From Jatrophihabitans sp. (GTDB lineage: Bacteria; Actinomycetota; Actinomycetes; Mycobacteriales; Jatrophihabitantaceae), in assembly GCA_025963285.1 (NCBI GenBank), contig JAOPUX010000120.1, forward strand, positions 1 to 48,434: 48,434 bases of DNA. The letters run 5' to 3'. Below, piece by piece: positions 16,960 to 25,743 of the stretch. Position 1 is the stretch's first letter; the number at the start of each line of letters is the position of its first letter. A program made the position numbers and the translations under genes. The notes under the pieces were generated by a model. It worked only from the letters and a program-made list of their open reading frames with translations. It had not been told where the DNA came from and ran no database searches.

Positions 16960-17892
16960 ATGCGGCTTGGCGTACTGGACGTCGGATCGAACACAGTTCA
17001 CCTGCTCGTGGTCGATGCGCACCGGGGTGCGCAGCCGACCCCGCAGCACTCCGACAAGCACGAGCTCCGCCTGGCCGAGCAGCTCGATGCCCACGGTCGG
17101 ATCACCCAGCGCGGCTCGGACAATCTCGTCCGCGCGGTGATCGAGGCCCGGCGGCAGGCCAAGGCCCTGGAGTGCGACGACATGCTGGCCTTCGCCACCT
17201 CGGCGGTCCGGGATGCCCGCAACAGCTCGCAGGTGCTCGAGCGGGTAGCCCTCGAGACGGGCGTCGACCTGCAGGTGCTCTCCGGCGAGGACGAGGCCCG
17301 CTTGACGTTCCTGGCGGTGCGTCGCTGGCTGGGCTGGAGCGCCGGCAACCTGATCTGCCTCGACATCGGCGGCGGCTCGCTGGAGCTGGCGGCAGGCCCC
17401 GACGAGGACCCGATCGTCGCCGTCTCCCTGCCCCTGGGCGCTGCCCGGCTGACGCGCGACCGGCTCGACGGCGACCCGCCGCCGAAGTCCGACGTCGCCG
17501 CCCTGCGGGAGTACGTCGATGCGCAGCTGCGCGCCCCGGCCCGTCGGCTCCTGGCCGCCGGCACCCCGGACCGCGTGGTGGCCACCAGTAAGACCTTCCG
17601 GACGCTGGCCCGGCTGGCCGGAGCGGCGCCGAGCTCGGCGGGTCCACGGGCGCGGCGGCTGCTCAACCGCACCGGACTGGCCCAGGTCACCGCCTTCGTC
17701 TCCCGGATGACGGCGGCCGATCTCGCCGAACTCGACGGCGTCAGCGTGGGCCGCGCCCACCAGACGCTGGCAGGAGCGATCGTGGCCGCTGCCGCGATGG
17801 ATGCCCTCGGGATCGAGGTGCTGGAGCTCTGCCCGTGGGCTCTGCGTGAAGGCGTGATCCTTCGTCGTCTGGACTGGCTCTCGCAACCCTGA
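16960..17892 (+). CDS. ppx: Ppx/GppA-family exopolyphosphatase
   Basis: 310 residues from ATG 16960, read from a leaderless promoter. It belongs to the short, two-domain Ppx/GppA family in the actin/ASKHA superfamily, which hydrolyses polyphosphate and/or pppGpp. Seen are the N-terminal phosphate loop [16 protein letters not shown], the region [10 protein letters not shown], the conserved Glu in [11 protein letters not shown], and the second loop [11 protein letters not shown] (about residues 135-145). It lacks the C-terminal HD-like domain of E. coli Ppx, which is normal for the Rv0496 type. Its place beside senX3-regX3 fits phosphate metabolism. Confidence 0.93.
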   Translation: MRLGVLDVGSNTVHLLVVDAHRGAQPTPQHSDKHELRLAEQLDAHGRITQRGSDNLVRAVIEARRQAKALECDDMLAFATSAVRDARNSSQVLERVALETGVDLQVLSGEDEARLTFLAVRRWLGWSAGNLICLDIGGGSLELAAGPDEDPIVAVSLPLGAARLTRDRLDGDPPPKSDVAALREYVDAQLRAPARRLLAAGTPDRVVATSKTFRTLARLAGAAPSSAGPRARRLLNRTGLAQVTAFVSRMTAADLAELDGVSVGRAHQTLAGAIVAAAAMDALGIEVLELCPWALREGVILRRLDWLSQP

Positions 17893-17921
17893 GGACCCAC
17901 GATGGGACTACCCTCGCCGCC

Positions 17922-18755
17922 ATGGCCTCGAACTCCTCGCGCGCGCTGCGCGGGTCGAGCGCGAAGATCGGCCTCTCCACCGCGTCGGTCTATCCGGAGG
18001 GCACGGCGGCCGCCTTCGAGCTGGCCGCGAAGCTCGGCTACGACGGGGTCGAGGTGATGGTCTGGACCGACCCGATCAGCCAGGACCCGTACGCGCTGCT
18101 GCGCCTCTCACAGCACTATCAGGTGCCGATCCTGGCCATCCACGCCCCGTGTCTGATCATCACCCAGCGGGTCTGGTCGACCGATCCGTGGGAGAAGCTG
18201 CAGAAGGCGCAGTTCGCCGCGGAGCTGCTGGGTGCGCAGACGGTGGTCGTGCACCCCCCGTTCCGGTGGCAGCGTGAGTACGCGCGCAACTTCGAGAAGG
18301 GCATCGAGCAGATGGCCGGCGAGACCGACATCCGCTTCGCCGTGGAGAACATGTTCCCGCTGCGTGTGCGCGGACGTGAGGTGTCGGCGTACCAGCCCAC
18401 CTGGGACGTCGCCTTCGACGAGGTCGAGTACCGCGACTACACCCTCGACCTCTCGCACAGCGCCGTCTCGCAGTCCGATGCCCTGGCGATGCTGAACGCG
18501 ATGGGCAAGCGGCTCACCCACCTGCACATGGCCGACGGCACCGGCCTGCAGAAGGACGAGCATCTCGTGCCCGGCCGCGGCTCCCAGCCGTGTGCAGAGA
18601 CCCTGGAGACGCTCGCGGCTCGGGGCTTCGACGGGCACGTGGTGGTGGAGATCAACACCCGGCGTGCCCTCGACCGTGCCGAGCGGGAGGCCGACCTCGC
18701 CGAGGCGTTGGCGTTCTGCCGCCTACACCTGGTGGCATCGGCCGTCACTGAATAG
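17922..18755 (+). CDS. Sugar phosphate isomerase/epimerase-like TIM-barrel protein
   Basis: 277 residues from ATG 17922; TACCCT seven bases upstream suggests a leaderless start. The fold is the AP-endonuclease-2/xylose isomerase-like TIM barrel: [84 protein letters not shown] and [10 protein letters not shown] give successive strands with metal-ligand His, Glu and Asp residues. Substrate unknown. It corresponds in position to Rv0498. The transcript is probably closed by the palindrome at 18771. Confidence 0.88.
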   Translation: MASNSSRALRGSSAKIGLSTASVYPEGTAAAFELAAKLGYDGVEVMVWTDPISQDPYALLRLSQHYQVPILAIHAPCLIITQRVWSTDPWEKLQKAQFAAELLGAQTVVVHPPFRWQREYARNFEKGIEQMAGETDIRFAVENMFPLRVRGREVSAYQPTWDVAFDEVEYRDYTLDLSHSAVSQSDALAMLNAMGKRLTHLHMADGTGLQKDEHLVPGRGSQPCAETLETLAARGFDGHVVVEINTRRALDRAEREADLAEALAFCRLHLVASAVTE

Positions 18756-18770
18756 GTCTTTCGGCGTCGG

Positions 18771-18818
18771 TGATACGCACGCACCGCGACACGCCGCCGC
18801 AGTGGTGCGTGCGTATCA
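18771..18818. repeat. TGATACG-family stem-loop, copy 2
   Basis: Arms 18771-18785 (TGATACGCACGCACC) and 18804-18818 are exact complements around an 18-base loop. Sequence and loop resemble the element at 16032-16099. It lies after the isomerase-like gene and 30 bases before the proC promoter. Confidence 0.8.
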
Positions 18819-18860
18819 GTGTCTCGCGGCCAGCGGAGGCGCTGCCCTAGGCTGGCGGCC

Positions 18861-19664
18861 ATGAGCGCCCTCGCACTCCTCGGCTGCGGCAAGATCGGTG
18901 AGGCACTGCTCGCGGGGCTGCTGCGCGGGGACTACCGCCCGGCCGACATCGTGGTCTGTGAGCGTTACCCGGAGCGTGCGGCCTACCTGACGGAGACGTA
19001 TGGCGTGCGCGTGGTCGACCTCGACGAGGCGGCGTCGGGGGCGCAGACGCTGATCCTGGCCGTCAAACCGCAGGACATCGACACCCTGCTCGCCGAGCTG
19101 AAGCCGGTCGTGACGCCTGACCAGCTCGTCGTCTCAGTGGCCGCCGGGATCACCACCGCCCAGCTCTCCCGAGGCCTGGGTGACGGGGTACCGGTGGTGC
19201 GTTGCATGCCCAACACCCCGGCCCTGGTCGACGAGGCCATGACCGCCGTAGCTGCGGGCCCGAACGCCGACGACTCCCACGTCGGGATCGCCGAGGCGCT
19301 GCTCTCGGCGGTGGGCAAGGTGGTGCGGGTGCCGGAGTCGCAGCTCGACGCGGTCACCGCCCTGTCAGGCTCCGGGCCGGCCTACTTCTTCTTCCTGGTC
19401 GAGGCGATGATCGACGCGGGCATCCTGCTCGGGCTGCCGCGCACGCTGGCCGCGGACCTCATCGTGCAGACGGCTATCGGCGCGGCGAAGATGCTGCGCG
19501 ACTCCGGTGAGCACCCCGTGCAGCTCCGGGAGGCCGTCACCAGCCCGGGCGGCACCACGATCGCAGCGATCCGCGAGCTCGAGGTGCACGGCGTCCGCGC
19601 GGCACTGCTCGCCGCCATCGAGGCGGCCGCCCTGCGCAGTGCCGAGCTCGGCCGCGACCGGTAG
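18861..19664 (+). CDS. proC: Pyrroline-5-carboxylate reductase ProC
   Basis: 267 residues from ATG 18861; TAGGCT ends seven bases upstream, again a leaderless start. It catalyses the last step of proline synthesis, reduction of pyrroline-5-carboxylate with NAD(P)H. The N-terminal Rossmann motif is LLGCGKIGEALLAGLL. MPNTPALVDEAMTAVA and SGSGPAYFFFLVEAMIDAGI, with the conserved Ser/Gly-rich turn and helices of the dimerisation domain, are textbook, as is REAVTSPGGTTIAAIRELE near the C-terminus. Confidence 0.97.
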   Translation: MSALALLGCGKIGEALLAGLLRGDYRPADIVVCERYPERAAYLTETYGVRVVDLDEAASGAQTLILAVKPQDIDTLLAELKPVVTPDQLVVSVAAGITTAQLSRGLGDGVPVVRCMPNTPALVDEAMTAVAAGPNADDSHVGIAEALLSAVGKVVRVPESQLDAVTALSGSGPAYFFFLVEAMIDAGILLGLPRTLAADLIVQTAIGAAKMLRDSGEHPVQLREAVTSPGGTTIAAIRELEVHGVRAALLAAIEAAALRSAELGRDR

Positions 19665-19756
19665 CGCCCTTGCCGCGGCGTGAGTTTTCGGTGTAGGCCT
19701 GTGTGTGCGGGGGGTGAAGTGGGGAACAGCTATCGCATCTGCCCCACCTGTACCGC

Positions 19757-19762
19757 TAGTCT
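19757..19762 (+). promoter_or_regulatory. Possible -10 element for the HTH gene
   Basis: TAGTCT in the 173-base gap between proC and the HTH gene, about 75 bases before the start codon. No convincing -35 is visible. The rest of the gap shows nothing else I can name. Confidence 0.3.
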
Positions 19763-19837
19763 CACCCTCAGCACGCGCGTGTCGTTCGTCGGAGGGGAAG
19801 CCGACGCACTGACGCGTGCCGAAGGTATCGGTGAAAA

Positions 19838-20101
19838 ATGAGCACGTCCGCACAAGGTGGGTCTCGCGGGTCGGGGGATCCCGCAGAGTCAGCCGGCGCA
19901 CGTCCGGCGGATCCTGCCTTCTCTGACGTCAGGTTCCTGACGGTGGCAGAGGTGGCAGCGGTTATGCGCGTCTCCAAGATGACCGTCTATCGAATGGTCC
20001 ACGGCGGTGACCTGCCCGCGGTGCGCGTGGGGCGCTCGTTCCGCGTGCCGGAGAAGGCCGTCCACGAGTACCTGCGTTCGGCGTTCTTCGAGACCGGCTG
20101 A
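19838..20101 (+). CDS. Helix-turn-helix (excisionase/MerR-like) DNA-binding protein
   Basis: 87 residues from ATG 19838. A disordered, Gly/Ser/Ala-rich N-terminus of about 30 residues precedes one winged-helix domain: FLTVAEVAAVMRVSKMTVYR, then HGGDLPAVRVGRSFRVPEKA and VHEYL. This is the excisionase-type domain found in small actinobacterial regulators. The gene lies between proC and the bS22 gene, as Rv0500A does. Targets are unknown. Despite the family name there is no sign of a linked integrase here. Confidence 0.88.
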   Translation: MSTSAQGGSRGSGDPAESAGARPADPAFSDVRFLTVAEVAAVMRVSKMTVYRMVHGGDLPAVRVGRSFRVPEKAVHEYLRSAFFETG

Positions 20102-20265
20102 GCCCGGCCGGCGAGCCTGCGGGGGACGACTGTGGCGAGCCGGGGTTCCTACCCCGGGTAGGCTGTGCCTTTGAACATCGCGGCCGTGGCTTCATACGGC
20201 CTGCACTCTGACTGCTCCCGGGTATGTCCCGGGCTGCCTGGAACATTGAACGAGGTCTGGTCTCT

Positions 20266-20364
20266 ATGGGTTCTGTCATCAAGAAGCGGCGCAAGCGGAT
20301 GGCGAAGAAGAAGCACCGCAAGCTGCTGAAGAAGACCCGCGTTCAGCGTCGCAACAAGAAGTAG
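20266..20364 (+). CDS. Small ribosomal protein bS22
   Basis: A 32-residue, extremely basic protein, about two thirds Lys and Arg, beginning [20 protein letters not shown] and ending in RRNKK. It matches the actinobacterial bS22 protein (AURKAIP1/COX24 family), which is bound in the mycobacterial small subunit. GAGGT nine bases upstream may serve as the ribosome site. A TAGGCT hexamer (20159-20164) about 100 bases upstream is a possible -10. It is short enough to be missed by length filters. The gene order, HTH then bS22 then epimerase-like, agrees with Rv0500A-Rv0500B-Rv0501. Confidence 0.93.
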   Translation: MGSVIKKRRKRMAKKKHRKLLKKTRVQRRNKK

Positions 20365-20394
20365 CCCACTCCGCGCGAGCGCTCGGAACCCCGC

Positions 20395-21459
20395 ATGCCT
20401 TCGCCCACGCAACGTGTCGTCCTGATCACCGGCGTCAGCCGGTACCTGGGCGGGCACCTTGCTGAGCGGCTGGCCGCCGACTCATCGGTCGAGCGGATCA
20501 TCGGCATCGATACGATCGCGCCGCGTACCAGTGAGCGGCCCCGGCTCGGACGCACCGAGTTCGTCCGAGCCGACATCCGCAATCCGCTGATCGCCAAGGT
20601 GATCAGCCAGGCGCGGGTCGACACCGTCGTGCACACCGCGGCGCTCGCGAGTCCGCGGGCGCCGCGGGTCACGCTCCAGGACCAGTACGTCACCGGCACG
20701 ATGCAGCTGCTCGCCGCCTGCCAGACCTCGGAGTCGATTCGTCGCGTGGTCGTGGCCTCCACCACCGCCGTCTACGGGGCCAGCGCGGCAGACCCAGCCC
20801 TCTTCACCGAGGAGATGCCGCCCACCGGTCAAGCCGTCGGCTACGCCCGTAGTTCGATAGAGGTGGAGAACTACGCCCGCGGCTTCGCCCGCCGCCGCCC
20901 GGACATCCCACTGAGCGTGCTGCGGCTGGCCAACCTGATCGGGCCGACGGTCGACACCGCCCTCACCCGCTACCTCTCCATGCCGATCGTGCCGACCTCG
21001 CTCGGCTACGACGCCCGGCTCCAGCTGCTGCACGAGTGGGACGCCATCGAGGCCCTGCACCGCGCCAGCGCGATCGACCACCGCGGCGTGGTCAACGTCG
21101 CGGGCGAGGGGGTCGTCTCGCTGGCCCAGGCGGTACGACGTGCCGGACGGCTGCGGCTGCCCGTGCCCTCACCAGCGGTGGCGCTCGTCGGGGCTGCCGT
21201 GCGCAACAGCGGGGTGGCCGAGGTCTCGGCGGAGAAGACCAGCTTCCTCAACTACGGCCGCGTCGTCGACACCACCCGGCTGCGCACCCAGTTCGGCTAC
21301 ACGCCCCGCTACACCACCGAAGAGGCCCTCCGCGACTACGTCGAGGCCCGCTCCGTGCTGCCGCGGCTGGTGCTCGGCGCCGTCGAGGGGGCCCAGCACC
21401 GGCTGCAGGACCGGCTCGAACGGCTGGCGAGCGCGGCGGCGCGGATGGGGGCGATCTGA
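20395..21459 (+). CDS. NAD-dependent epimerase/dehydratase-like protein (extended SDR)
   Basis: 354 residues from ATG 20395. Extended SDR fold: the N-terminal LITGVSRYLGGHLAERL is the GxxGxxG dinucleotide loop, IIGIDTIAP the acidic strand 2, VVHTAALASP strand 4, and VVVASTTAVYGAS contains the catalytic Ser/Thr. The usual YxxxK is replaced here by YARSS, so it may not work as a standard epimerase or may have a non-catalytic role. LRLANLIGP is the family's conserved late motif. In M. tuberculosis the same place holds galE2 (Rv0501). Its stop overlaps the acyltransferase start (TGATG). Confidence 0.85.
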   Translation: MPSPTQRVVLITGVSRYLGGHLAERLAADSSVERIIGIDTIAPRTSERPRLGRTEFVRADIRNPLIAKVISQARVDTVVHTAALASPRAPRVTLQDQYVTGTMQLLAACQTSESIRRVVVASTTAVYGASAADPALFTEEMPPTGQAVGYARSSIEVENYARGFARRRPDIPLSVLRLANLIGPTVDTALTRYLSMPIVPTSLGYDARLQLLHEWDAIEALHRASAIDHRGVVNVAGEGVVSLAQAVRRAGRLRLPVPSPAVALVGAAVRNSGVAEVSAEKTSFLNYGRVVDTTRLRTQFGYTPRYTTEEALRDYVEARSVLPRLVLGAVEGAQHRLQDRLERLASAAARMGAI

Positions 21460-22472
21460 TGGACGAGCGCGTCGTCATCCCGCTGCACGACGAGAGCGAG
21501 CCGCAGCGGCGGCGCTCGGCGGTGCGTCGCAGTGCCCGTCCACCGCGCCCGGCCGATGGGAGCGCCGACGTCTACGCCTTCAACGGGGCGGCGGAGTTCG
21601 ACGGGATCGACGACATCGACCACGTCGCGCCGGCCCTCCCCGCCGCCGGGTGGGAGCGGCGCGCCAGCAAGGGGCTGGCGTTCCTGCGCCGGCGGCTCAC
21701 CGGTAACTACTCCCTCGACGACTACGGCTTCGACCCAGATCTCGCCGAGAACGTGCTGCTGCCGGTCTTCCGGGCCCTCTACGACAACTGGTTCCGCGTC
21801 GAGGTCAACGGCCTGGAGAACATCCCGAACACCGGTGGCGCGCTACTGCTGGCCAACCACTCCGGCGGCCTCTGGGCACTCGACGCGGCCATGATGTCGG
21901 TGGCGATCCGCGAGCGGCACCCCGTCCAGCGGCACCTGCGGATGCTCGCCGACCAGTTCGTCTTCTCCACCCCCGGCCTCAGCGTCCTCGCCCGGCGGGC
22001 CGGGGCCACCCTGGCCTGCCCCGCCGATGCCGAGCGACTGCTCAACGCCGGCGAGCTGGTCGGCGCCTGGCCCGAGGGTTTCGCCGGGCTGGGCAAGCCG
22101 TTCCGGGACCGCTACCAGCTGCAGCGCTTCAGCCGGGGCGGCTTCGTCAGCTCGGCCATCGCCGCGGGCGTGCCGATCATCCCGGTCTCGATCGTCGGTG
22201 CCGAGGAGACCCACCCCGTGCTGGGCAACGCCCGCTCGCTGGCACGGCTGCTCGACCTGCCCTACTTCCCGCTCACGCCCACCTTCCCGTGGCTCGGTCC
22301 GCTCGGCCTCGTCCCGCTGCCGAGCAAGTGGTACATCGAGTTTGGGGCGCCGATCAGTACCGAGGACGCCGAAGGAGGCCGCGACGTCTTCGAACTCACC
22401 GATCAGGTGCGCGAGACGATCCAGACCTCGCTCTACCGCCTGCTCGTGCAGCGCCGCTCGGTCTGGCGCTGA
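21459..22472 (+). CDS. PlsC-like lysophospholipid acyltransferase family protein
   Basis: 337 residues; the ATG overlaps the preceding TGA. An N-terminal disordered, Arg-rich stretch of about 65 residues precedes a PlsC/LPLAT-like domain. The catalytic-histidine block reads ALLLANHSGGLWALDAAMM, where the His-Asp spacing is longer than the canonical HX4D. WPEGFAGLGKPF matches the second acyltransferase motif, and PIIPVSIVGAEE the third. It corresponds in position to Rv0502. A role in acylating a glycerophospholipid or glycolipid is likely. It ends two bases from the convergent HAD gene, so the two transcripts must overlap. Confidence 0.85.
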   Translation: MDERVVIPLHDESEPQRRRSAVRRSARPPRPADGSADVYAFNGAAEFDGIDDIDHVAPALPAAGWERRASKGLAFLRRRLTGNYSLDDYGFDPDLAENVLLPVFRALYDNWFRVEVNGLENIPNTGGALLLANHSGGLWALDAAMMSVAIRERHPVQRHLRMLADQFVFSTPGLSVLARRAGATLACPADAERLLNAGELVGAWPEGFAGLGKPFRDRYQLQRFSRGGFVSSAIAAGVPIIPVSIVGAEETHPVLGNARSLARLLDLPYFPLTPTFPWLGPLGLVPLPSKWYIEFGAPISTEDAEGGRDVFELTDQVRETIQTSLYRLLVQRRSVWR

Positions 22473-22474
22473 AC

Positions 22475-23338
22475 TCAGCGCCAGCGACGGCGGGAGGGTT
22501 GGCTTGCGAGGAGGGCCAGACGGCTGAACTCGGTGGCGCGGCCACGCTTGATCGCCAGCCCGGCCGCCACCCCGCCCCCGATGGCGCCGATGCCCAGCGC
22601 GCTGGGAATCCCGATGCGGGCGGCCTTGCGGCCGGTGCGGAAGTCCCGGATCTCCCAGCCGCGCTGCTTGGCCTCGGCCCGCAACGCGGAGTCCGGGTTC
22701 ACCGCGACGGCATGCCCGACGAGCGAGAGCAGCGGGACGTCGTTGATCGAGTCGGAGTAGGCGCTGCACTTCGCCAGATCCAGGCCCTCCCGGTCGGCCA
22801 GTGCCTGCACGGCGTGGGCCTTGGCCTCGCCGTGCAGCACCTCGCCGACGAGCCGCCCGGTGTAGACGCCGTCCTTCGCCTCGGCGACGGTGCCGAGCGC
22901 CCCGGTGAGTTTGAGCCGCCGGGCGATGATGGTGGCCAGCTCCACCGGGGTGGCGGTGACGAGCCAGACGCGCCGCCCCTCGTCCAGATGGGCCTGAGCC
23001 AGCGCGTAGGTCCCTGACCAGATGCGGTCGGCCAGCTCCTCGTCGTAGATCTCCTCGCCGAGCAGCACGATGTCGGCGACGACCTTGCCCGCGACGAACG
23101 CCAGTGCCGACTCACGGGTGGAGTGCATGTCGCCGTGCCGCTCACCGACCACGCGCAGCCGGGCCTGCTTGAGCGAGAACGTGACCAGGTCGCGCCAGGA
23201 GAAGAAGTTCCGGGCGGCCATGCCCTTGGCGAAGTGGAAGATCGAGGCGCCGACCATCATCGTGTTGTCCACGTCGAAGAACGCGGCGGCGTGGGGGTCC
23301 GGCGGAACGCTCACCGGTACGTTCGCTGCTGGCTCCAC
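22475..23338 (-). CDS. HAD-IB family phosphatase, SerB-like
   Basis: 287 residues from GTG 23338; TACCCT ends seven bases upstream (23351-23346), a leaderless arrangement. HAD motifs are clear: [11 protein letters not shown] with the nucleophile and acid Asp, [12 protein letters not shown] for motif II, a Lys in EAKDGVYTG, and [16 protein letters not shown] for motif IV. The all-helical cap between motifs I and II defines subfamily IB, which includes phosphoserine phosphatase. The C-terminus adds a Gly/Ala-rich hydrophobic stretch ([17 protein letters not shown]), possibly a membrane anchor. It matches serB1 (Rv0505c) in position; the true substrate is unproven. Confidence 0.88.
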   Translation of the reverse strand: MEPAANVPVSVPPDPHAAAFFDVDNTMMVGASIFHFAKGMAARNFFSWRDLVTFSLKQARLRVVGERHGDMHSTRESALAFVAGKVVADIVLLGEEIYDEELADRIWSGTYALAQAHLDEGRRVWLVTATPVELATIIARRLKLTGALGTVAEAKDGVYTGRLVGEVLHGEAKAHAVQALADREGLDLAKCSAYSDSINDVPLLSLVGHAVAVNPDSALRAEAKQRGWEIRDFRTGRKAARIGIPSALGIGAIGGGVAAGLAIKRGRATEFSRLALLASQPSRRRWR

Positions 23339-23374
23339 ACCGTCGAGGGTAACGACCCCACGTTACGGGCGGAT

Positions 23375-24598
23375 TCAGCTGTGGGCGGTGGTCGGGCAGC
23401 TGCCCAGGTGCAGGATGATCGGGCTCAGCGAGACGGAGATACCGCAGGAGCCGATCCCGATCGGACCGATCGGGAGGCTCGGCAGCGTCGAGAGGATGGT
23501 CGGCAGCGTCAGGCCCGGTCTGCTCTTCGACGGCGTTGGCGTCGGGGTGGCAGTGGCGCTCGGGCCTGTGCCGTTGCCCGTCGCGGCCGCCGAACTGCCG
23601 GCGCCGGTGGAGCCGGTGGAGCCCGTGGCGGCGCCGGTGCTGCTGCTGACCGGAGCGGTCGGCTTGGTCGAGACGGCCGGGGTCTTCGACGGCCCGGAGC
23701 CCCCAGGGACACCAGGGTGGGCCGGTGAGACGCAGACCGGACAGGGCAGCGGGCCGAGCTGGTCGCTGGAGGTGGCGTGCAGGCACGAGCAGCCGGCCTC
23801 TGCCGCCAGCATCTTGGCGCGGGTGAAGGCGCTGGTCAGCAGCGTGTACGAGCCGGTGACGCGATCGCGCAGATCACCGGCCGGGAGGCGGTTGATGATG
23901 CTCGTGAGGTGGCTGAGCGCCCCCGGTGCCCACTTCGTCAGCACGTCGAGCGGGGCGGCGGAGTTGTTCCGGATGGCCTGCGCGCCGAGCGTCTGCGACG
24001 CGCTGAGCAGGTCGGAGTCGGCCGAGCCCAGCGTGGAGTCGACGAGCGACCTGGTGTGGCTGCTGACGCGCTTCGCAGCTGCCGGCGACTCCGGGAGCAG
24101 CTTCGCGACCTCACTGAAACGGGTGCTGGCCAGCTTGAGGTTGAGCTTCGCCTTGGCCTCGGCGCCGGAGGTGGCCGCGAGCTGGGCGTTCTCGCTGGCC
24201 CGCTTGACGCCGTAGAGCGCGTCGCCGGGCAGCGAGCCGCGACTCAGGACCACCACGCCGCCGAGCAGCATCGCCAGGATCACGACGGTGCAGGCCACCG
24301 CCGCCAGCGGACGGCCCAGGTGCAGGCCGGAGATCAGGCCCTTCTTGACGGGCTGCTTCGGCGGGGCTGCCTCGGCGCGGCGGGGGGCGAGCTCCTCGGT
24401 GCCCTCCTGGACCAGCCGCGGCGCGACAGCGACGAGCTGGGCCCGCAGCTCGGCGCGGAAGTGGGCGCGGGGGGCCGGGGCAGGGTCGAGGGTGGCCAGT
24501 GCCGCGACCACCTCGCGGATGCGGGGGTCGCGCGAGTGTGCAGGGTCCTCGTACCGCCGCAGCGGCCCGCCCAGCATCGACACGCGATGCTCAGCCAT
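23375..24598 (-). CDS. DUF5667/RsbN-like membrane protein, probable anti-sigma factor
   Basis: 407 residues from ATG 24598. A cytoplasmic N-terminus of about 95 residues (VVAALATLDPAPAPRAHFRA, the sigma-binding type helix) is followed by one transmembrane segment (residues 97-119), then an extracytoplasmic domain starting GSLPGDALYGVKRASENAQL, typical of DUF5667. The tail is rich in Thr, Ser and Pro with several Cys. The gene follows the BldN-like sigma factor on the same strand, the arrangement of bldN-rsbN in Streptomyces, so it most likely holds that sigma factor at the membrane. Confidence 0.82.
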   Translation of the reverse strand: MAEHRVSMLGGPLRRYEDPAHSRDPRIREVVAALATLDPAPAPRAHFRAELRAQLVAVAPRLVQEGTEELAPRRAEAAPPKQPVKKGLISGLHLGRPLAAVACTVVILAMLLGGVVVLSRGSLPGDALYGVKRASENAQLAATSGAEAKAKLNLKLASTRFSEVAKLLPESPAAAKRVSSHTRSLVDSTLGSADSDLLSASQTLGAQAIRNNSAAPLDVLTKWAPGALSHLTSIINRLPAGDLRDRVTGSYTLLTSAFTRAKMLAAEAGCSCLHATSSDQLGPLPCPVCVSPAHPGVPGGSGPSKTPAVSTKPTAPVSSSTGAATGSTGSTGAGSSAAATGNGTGPSATATPTPTPSKSRPGLTLPTILSTLPSLPIGPIGIGSCGISVSLSPIILHLGSCPTTAHS

Positions 24599-24730
24599 GG
24601 TCTGCCGTGCCCCTCGTCGTGCCGGCACCCGTTGTGCCGGGCTGGGCGCCGGGTCCCCGAACTCCCCGGACGTCCTTCGATTTCAACGATCCCGTGATGC
24701 TTTGGATACTCATAGCTGCCGGCTGGACGC

Positions 24731-25540
24731 TCATAACGCCTCACCGCCGAGCAGCTCGGCGAGCTTGCGGACGGCCCGGTGCTGGAGCGCCTTGATGGCG
24801 CCGTCGTTCTTGCCCATCACCGCGGCCGTCTCGCTGACCGACAGGCCCTGGATGAAGCGGAGCATCACGCACTCGCGCTGCTCGTCACCGAGGCGCCGAA
24901 CGGCGGCCATCAGTGTCTCCGAGGTCAGGGACTCGATGACGGCCAGCTCCGGGCTCGGTGAGTGCTCCTTGCCCTCGATCACCTCGCCGGTGGTCATCTC
25001 GAGCCGTGCACGGGCCGACTTGAGGTGGTCCAGCACGATGTTGCGGGCGATGGTGACGAACCACGCGCCGATGTCGCGCCCCTGATAGCTGATGGTGCCG
25101 ATGCGGCGCAGGGCGCGCAGGAAGGTCTCGCTGGTGAAGTCCTCGGCGAGGGTGCGGTCGTTGACGCGGAAGTAGATGAAACGGAAGACGGTGTCGACGT
25201 AGCGGTCGTAGAGCTGTCCGAAGGCCTCGCCGTCACCGGCCTGGGCCAGGCCGACGAGCTTCCAGATCTCGGTGTGCTCCTCGGCCATCTCGGTGACCTC
25301 GGGCTCCGGGACGGGCGGGCTCACCCGGCCGCCGGTGCTCCGCCGCGGGCTCGGAGCGTGCCGTTCGCCGGTCTGCCGGGCCGCTCCGGCGTCGATGGTC
25401 ATGCCCATGTCGAGCGGTCCACCGGCAGCCAGCGCGGGGTTCAGCGCCCCGACGAGCTGCTCGGCGATGCGTTCTGCGAGCGCGCGCCAGCCAGCACCCG
25501 GACCTGTCGGTTCTGGGTGCGGGACAGACGCACGGGACAT
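24731..25540 (-). CDS. BldN-like ECF sigma factor with N-terminal extension
   Basis: 269 residues from ATG 25540 with AAAGGA upstream; the longer open frame has no such site. Residues 1-88 are a non-sigma extension resembling the BldN pro-sequence of Streptomyces. Sigma region 2 follows (EIWKLVGLAQAGDGEAFGQL, FIYFRVNDRTLAEDFTSETF, GRDIGAWFVTIARNIVLDHL). Region 4 is RLGDEQRECVMLRFIQGLSV and KNDGAIKALQHRAVRKLAEL. In Streptomyces BldN drives aerial-hypha surface proteins; the regulon here is unknown. Placed next to rex-hem as in Streptomyces. Confidence 0.88.
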   Translation of the reverse strand: MSRASVPHPEPTGPGAGWRALAERIAEQLVGALNPALAAGGPLDMGMTIDAGAARQTGERHAPSPRRSTGGRVSPPVPEPEVTEMAEEHTEIWKLVGLAQAGDGEAFGQLYDRYVDTVFRFIYFRVNDRTLAEDFTSETFLRALRRIGTISYQGRDIGAWFVTIARNIVLDHLKSARARLEMTTGEVIEGKEHSPSPELAVIESLTSETLMAAVRRLGDEQRECVMLRFIQGLSVSETAAVMGKNDGAIKALQHRAVRKLAELLGGEAL

Positions 25541-25625
25541 CGGGCGTCCTTTCCGCGGCGGGGAGAAATAGGTGGGGGACTGGCGGGTCGGGCGCTCCGC
25601 GTGTGAAGAACGTGCTAACGCTACC

Positions 25626-25671
25626 TGGCGAGAGCGATTCTGAACACAGTCGTTCGCGGCTCCTCTCGCCA
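25626..25671. promoter_or_regulatory. Inverted repeat in the BldN/glutaredoxin divergent region
   Basis: TGGCGAGAG (25626-25634) and CTCTCGCCA (25663-25671) form a nine-base dyad with a 28-base spacer in the 203-base gap between two divergent genes. It could be an operator for either. The rest of the gap shows no other structure I can name. Confidence 0.35.
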
Positions 25672-25743
25672 CATACGTCACTCCTGTCCCGCTTCTCCGG
25701 TCGGTACCGTGGCCTTCTCCGACGCTAGGTAAGGGGTCCTCCA

